Shown piece by piece: positions 6,030 to 8,347 of a stretch of 8,347 nt of DNA. The first letter of the stretch is position 1. Each line of letters starts with the position of its first letter. Made by a program: the position numbers and the translations under genes. This DNA comes from Halothece sp. MAG (lineage in GTDB: Bacteria; Cyanobacteriota; Cyanobacteriia; Cyanobacteriales; Rubidibacteraceae). The DNA is taken from contig JAHEOB010000171.1 of NCBI GenBank assembly GCA_018610095.1, positions 1 through 8,347 of the forward strand, read 5' to 3'. The notes beneath the pieces were generated by a model, which saw nothing but the letters and a program-made list of their open reading frames with translations, was not told where the DNA came from and did no database searches.

Positions 6030-6503
6030 ATGATGAAACTGCGATCTGTTCTGTCATTACTCCTTGCCCTGGTAGCAACTGTAGTTGTCGGTTGTGGTGA
6101 TGGCGCTCAAAGCACTTCTCCTGCAACCTATACCCCGGAAAAAATTGAGCAAATTCAGGATGCTGTAACCCCTGTCAAACAGGCAAGAAAGCGTCTTCCA
6201 GAACTAGAATCCCTGTTAGAACAACGGAGATGGTCTGATGCGGATAGTTTAATCCATGGTCCCTTAGGCGGGATTCGTCAGGAAATGAGTTATGTCACTC
6301 GTAACTTACTCCCCCAAGATCAAGAACAAGCAAGAGAACTTTCTAAAGCATTATTTAATGATTTAGAAAAGCTGGATGCTGCCATTGATGATGAATCCTA
6401 TTCTCGGGCTTTACAAAACTACGATCGCGCTATCCGTGATTTTGATAACTATCTGAGTTTAATTCCAGAACCGCAACCTAGGGAGAATAACAATAATACA
6501 TGA
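6030..6503 (+). CDS. psbQ: Photosystem II protein PsbQ (CyanoQ), lumenal lipoprotein
   Basis: This 157-residue protein has a lipoprotein signal: a positively charged start (MMKLR), a hydrophobic stretch at about 6-20 and a lipobox-like VVVGC with Cys22 as the likely lipidated residue. The mature part is mostly helical and charged, with PSII-PsbQ features including TYTPEKIEQIQ (33-43), LESLLEQRRW (59-68), GPLGGIRQEM (77-86), SRALQNYDRAIRDFDNYL (125-142) and the final IPEP. CyanoQ is anchored on the lumenal side of the thylakoid membrane and helps stabilise the oxygen-evolving side of photosystem II. Two adjacent ATGs (6030, 6033) are possible starts. There is no clear Shine-Dalgarno. The C-terminus ends in NNNNT, where the coding sequence also carries the start signals of the next gene; the stop overlaps that start as ATGA. 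Confidence 0.9.
   Translation: MMKLRSVLSLLLALVATVVVGCGDGAQSTSPATYTPEKIEQIQDAVTPVKQARKRLPELESLLEQRRWSDADSLIHGPLGGIRQEMSYVTRNLLPQDQEQARELSKALFNDLEKLDAAIDDESYSRALQNYDRAIRDFDNYLSLIPEPQPRENNNNT
6480..6503 (+). promoter_or_regulatory. ATGA start/stop overlap and upstream ribosome site linking psbQ to the FAD oxidase
   Basis: The oxidase ATG (6500-6502) overlaps the psbQ TGA (6501-6503). An AGGGAG at 6480-6485 inside the end of psbQ is a Shine-Dalgarno-like element 14 nt before the ATG, rather far. The overlap implies translational coupling, so oxidase output would track psbQ translation. Confidence 0.6.
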
Positions 6504-7594
6504 CTCAGGTAACAATTGTTGGCGGTGGGATTGTTGGTGCAACCATCGCCTACGAACTTAGCCAATCCTCGGGGTTAGATATCACCTTAATGGAGCGTGA
6601 TTATCCCGCCAGTGCATCCACAGGGGCGGCACTGGGGCTTTTAATTGGTGTTAGTAGTCAAAAAACCAAAGGACGGGCTTGGGAGTTACGAGAGGCAAGT
6701 CTCCGTCGCTACCCAACTTTATTATCCGAATTAAGGGCACAAACAGGACAAACCATTCCTCAGGTGCAGGGATTACTCAATCTCTGTTTTACTTCTGAGG
6801 AAATGACAACATGGCAAGAATTATCGGAAATTCGTCACTCTCAAGGCTGGAATTTAGAGATTTGGGATAGCGGAAAACTTAGTCAGCTCTGCCCCTACCT
6901 GAATAGTAATCAGATCACGGGGGCAGTTTATTCCCCTGATGATTTTCAACTGAATCCCACTGCTTTGACCAATGCCCTGATCACCGCAGGAAAACAAAAT
7001 GGCGTAAATTATACTTATGGTACGAAAGTAACAGGGGTTTCGACACGGTATCAGCAAGGGGGTCAACATTGCCATGTTATCTATACCAATCAAGGGAGTT
7101 GGGCAACGGATTATTTAATTGTTGCTGCTGGGTTGGGATCATTTCCCCTAACCCGTCATTTAAAACAACCGCTCCCATTACGCCCTGTGTTAGGACAAGC
7201 CATGCGGGTTCGCCTAGAGAAAGCATTAACTAACAGTGACTTTCAACCGGTTATTACAGGAGACGATGTCCATCTGATTCCCCTTGGCAATGGAGAGTAT
7301 TGGATAGGGGCAACGGTGGAATTTCCTGATGATCAAGGGAATGTGGAACCCGAACAAGACTTATTATATCAAGTTCGAGACAGCGCGATCGCGTATTGCC
7401 CTGCCTTAGCGGATGCCGAAATTTTAGAAACTTGGTCAGGAAAACGGCCACGCCCTGATGAGCAAGCAGCCCCTGTCATTGAATATTTACAGGGATACGA
7501 TAATGTCATTATTGCCACGGGTCATTATCGCAATGGGGTATTATTAGCACCTGCTACCGCCCAGAAAGTCAAAGAAATGTTACAGCAATTGTAA
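6500..7594 (+). CDS. FAD-dependent oxidoreductase, glycine oxidase (ThiO)-like
   Basis: The 364-residue product is a D-amino-acid oxidase-superfamily (DAO) flavoenzyme. It starts with an FAD-binding motif VTIVGGGIVGATIAYEL (4-20) ending in an acidic Glu32 within LMERD. It continues with STGAALGLL (40-48), the DDFQLNPTAL segment (147-156) and IVAAGLGS (207-214). The C-terminal block GKRPRPDEQAAPVI (314-327), with IIATGHYRNGVLLAPATA (337-354), is close to glycine oxidase. Arg316 and Arg344 are the likely substrate-carboxylate-related arginines. ThiO makes dehydroglycine for the thiazole part of thiamine. Many cyanobacteria carry ThiO fused to ThiG; this protein ends at the DAO domain with no ThiG in view, so it may be a paralogue acting on glycine or another amine. 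It overlaps psbQ by four bases and is followed 10 bp later by the DUF4334 gene. Confidence 0.83.
   Translation: MTQVTIVGGGIVGATIAYELSQSSGLDITLMERDYPASASTGAALGLLIGVSSQKTKGRAWELREASLRRYPTLLSELRAQTGQTIPQVQGLLNLCFTSEEMTTWQELSEIRHSQGWNLEIWDSGKLSQLCPYLNSNQITGAVYSPDDFQLNPTALTNALITAGKQNGVNYTYGTKVTGVSTRYQQGGQHCHVIYTNQGSWATDYLIVAAGLGSFPLTRHLKQPLPLRPVLGQAMRVRLEKALTNSDFQPVITGDDVHLIPLGNGEYWIGATVEFPDDQGNVEPEQDLLYQVRDSAIAYCPALADAEILETWSGKRPRPDEQAAPVIEYLQGYDNVIIATGHYRNGVLLAPATAQKVKEMLQQL
7385..7392. repeat. HIP1 octamer in the FAD oxidase gene
   Basis: An exact GCGATCGC lies in the coding sequence, within the codons for Ser-Ala-Ile-Ala-Tyr at about residues 295-299. A one-base-off copy, ACGATCGC, lies at 6421-6428 in psbQ. 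Confidence 0.85.
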
Positions 7595-7604
7595 TAACAA
7601 AATC

Positions 7605-8147
7605 ATGACAACCTTAAAAGACATTAATTCCCTAATCCAAACTGGGGAAACCACGACTGAACAAGCCCTGAAGCAATTTGATGAATTAGAAGCGGTTGAT
7701 ATTGATTTTATGATGGGACGGTGGCAGGGTTCAGGATTACATACCAATCATCCCATGGATGGCTTATTAGAACAATTCAATTGGTATGGAAAAGCGTTTA
7801 TCAATTCGGAACAAGTTCATCCCTTGTTATTTTTAGACAACAACAATCAAATCTTTAAGATTGCCCCTAGTCCTACTTTAATGAATTTATCGGCTCGTCA
7901 AAACTTTCCGAAAGTAGCAGCAATGAATTGGTTATTTCGCCTTAGCCAGTTTTTGTTTAAAACGGAACAGTCTCAAGCGAGATTACGAATGATGAAATAT
8001 CGGGGTAAAGTCAGTGCCACCATGATTTATGACTATTTGCCCATCCATGATACTTTTAGAAAAATTGACCAAGACACTGTCTTAGGGTTAATGGATTTTA
8101 AGAAAGTAAAACAACCCTTCTTTTTTATTTTGAAAAGAGAAAGCTAA
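7605..8147 (+). CDS. GXWXG and DUF4334 domain protein
   Basis: This 180-residue protein of unknown function shows the two domains usually found together. The N-terminal GXWXG domain has GRWQG at 38-42 within FMMGRWQGSGLHTNHPMDG, followed by WYGKAF at 60-65. The C-terminal DUF4334 domain includes ARLRMMKYRGKVSATMIYDY (125-144), then LPIHDTFRKID and LGLMDFK (160-166), with a hydrophobic FFFILKR end. No signal peptide or membrane helix is apparent, so it is probably cytoplasmic. Its ATG lies 10 bp after the FAD oxidase stop without an obvious Shine-Dalgarno, which suggests co-transcription and perhaps coupled translation with psbQ and the oxidase. Family members have been proposed to bind small hydrophobic ligands because of a lipocalin-like look, but no function can be read from this sequence. 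It appears complete. Confidence 0.85.
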   Translation: MTTLKDINSLIQTGETTTEQALKQFDELEAVDIDFMMGRWQGSGLHTNHPMDGLLEQFNWYGKAFINSEQVHPLLFLDNNNQIFKIAPSPTLMNLSARQNFPKVAAMNWLFRLSQFLFKTEQSQARLRMMKYRGKVSATMIYDYLPIHDTFRKIDQDTVLGLMDFKKVKQPFFFILKRES

Positions 8148-8174
8148 AGCACTATTAATTTAGTCGTTAACCCT

Positions 8175-8195
8175 GATTGATTAGGCTAATCGATC
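8175..8195. terminator. Near-perfect inverted repeat between convergent genes
   Basis: GATTGATTAG (8175-8184) and CTAATCGATC (8186-8195) form a 10-bp inverted repeat with one G·U and a single central base; in RNA the inner pairs would open into a small loop. It sits in the 56-bp gap between the DUF4334 gene and the minus-strand TPR-like gene, so a bidirectional terminator is the simplest reading. It is AT-rich and has no strong U tract on either side. Confidence 0.4.
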
Positions 8196-8203
8196 TCAAT
8201 AGA

Positions 8204-8347
8204 TTAAGGAATTTGTTTCAATTTTTCCTTAATATTATTAGAGATTTTTTCTTTACCTTGTTTGTGATATAAAGTAGCTGCTTTTTCCAAATCTTTTTTA
8301 GCTTGTTTTAGCTTTCTTTGTTTTGCATAAGTAAGTCCTCGATAATA
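8204..8347 (-). CDS. C-terminal end of a TPR-like protein (partial)
   Basis: On the minus strand an open frame enters from the right edge and stops at TAA (8206-8204), giving 47 residues. It begins YYRGLTYAKQRKLKQAKKDL and contains EKAATLYHKQGKEK. The pattern of a Y.RGL.Y...G...A..DL..A..LY..QG resembles the last tetratricopeptide repeats of cyanobacterial TPR proteins, where 'DL.KAA.L...QG' endings are common. The segment is Lys-rich (15 of 47) and AT-rich. Start, length and partner are outside the window. TPR modules mediate protein-protein contacts; nothing more specific can be said. Confidence 0.7.
   Translation of the reverse strand, partial: YYRGLTYAKQRKLKQAKKDLEKAATLYHKQGKEKISNNIKEKLKQIP

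Noticed and set aside
6854..7451. Minus-strand open frames antisense to the FAD oxidase
   Set aside because: They overlap conserved DAO-family sequence and show no motif or ribosome site.
1420..7870. Recurring GCCCCT words across the coding regions
   Set aside because: They arise mainly from Ala-Pro and similar codon pairs at irregular spacing in several genes; this looks like codon preference, not a repeat family.
1..8347. CRISPR arrays, insertion sequences, tRNA genes, prophage or defence genes
   Set aside because: No regularly spaced direct repeats, transposase motifs, cloverleaf-like sequences or defence-type domains were seen; gene content is housekeeping and photosynthetic.

Overview
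The window looks like an ordinary chromosomal stretch of a cyanobacterium with fairly low GC. The evidence is a chloroplast-type ribosomal protein S4 without zinc-finger cysteines, a lipoprotein of the PsbQ/CyanoQ family of photosystem II, a CbbY-type phosphatase, and several exact copies of the HIP1 octamer GCGATCGC. Gene content and base composition would fit a unicellular Halothece/Euhalothece/Cyanothece-like organism, but that placement is impression rather than proof. No mobile element, CRISPR array, tRNA or rRNA was seen.

Layout: (1) 1-201, minus strand: the N-terminal part of a SAM hydrolase (SAM hydroxide adenosyltransferase, DUF62), diverging from (2) rpsD on the plus strand, which has a perfect extended -10 in its upstream region. 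(3) A 250-bp gap (910-1159) with two terminator-like hairpins and a third, unexplained hairpin, leading to (4) a beta-hydroxyacid dehydrogenase. (5) A convergent junction with a C/G-rich hairpin, then tex on the minus strand. (6) A short AT-rich divergent spacer, then a plus-strand series of five genes: CbbY-like HAD phosphatase, alpha/beta hydrolase-fold protein, PsbQ/CyanoQ, FAD-dependent glycine-oxidase-like enzyme, and GXWXG/DUF4334 protein. (7) A near-perfect inverted repeat separates this series from the C-terminal end of a minus-strand TPR-like protein running off the window.

How the genes may work together: the last three plus-strand genes are tightly packed (ATGA overlap, then a 10-bp gap) and look like one operon joining a thylakoid lumen PSII lipoprotein to a flavin amine oxidase and a protein of unknown function. 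The CbbY-like phosphatase probably removes the Rubisco inhibitor xylulose-1,5-bisphosphate. The alpha/beta hydrolase-fold protein keeps the family's Asp and His but has Gly where the nucleophile is expected, so it may be non-catalytic. No clearly new multi-gene system is visible. The points most worth following up are the nucleophile-less hydrolase with a three-codon ORF just upstream of its start, the psbQ-oxidase-DUF4334 coupling, and the structured rpsD downstream gap.
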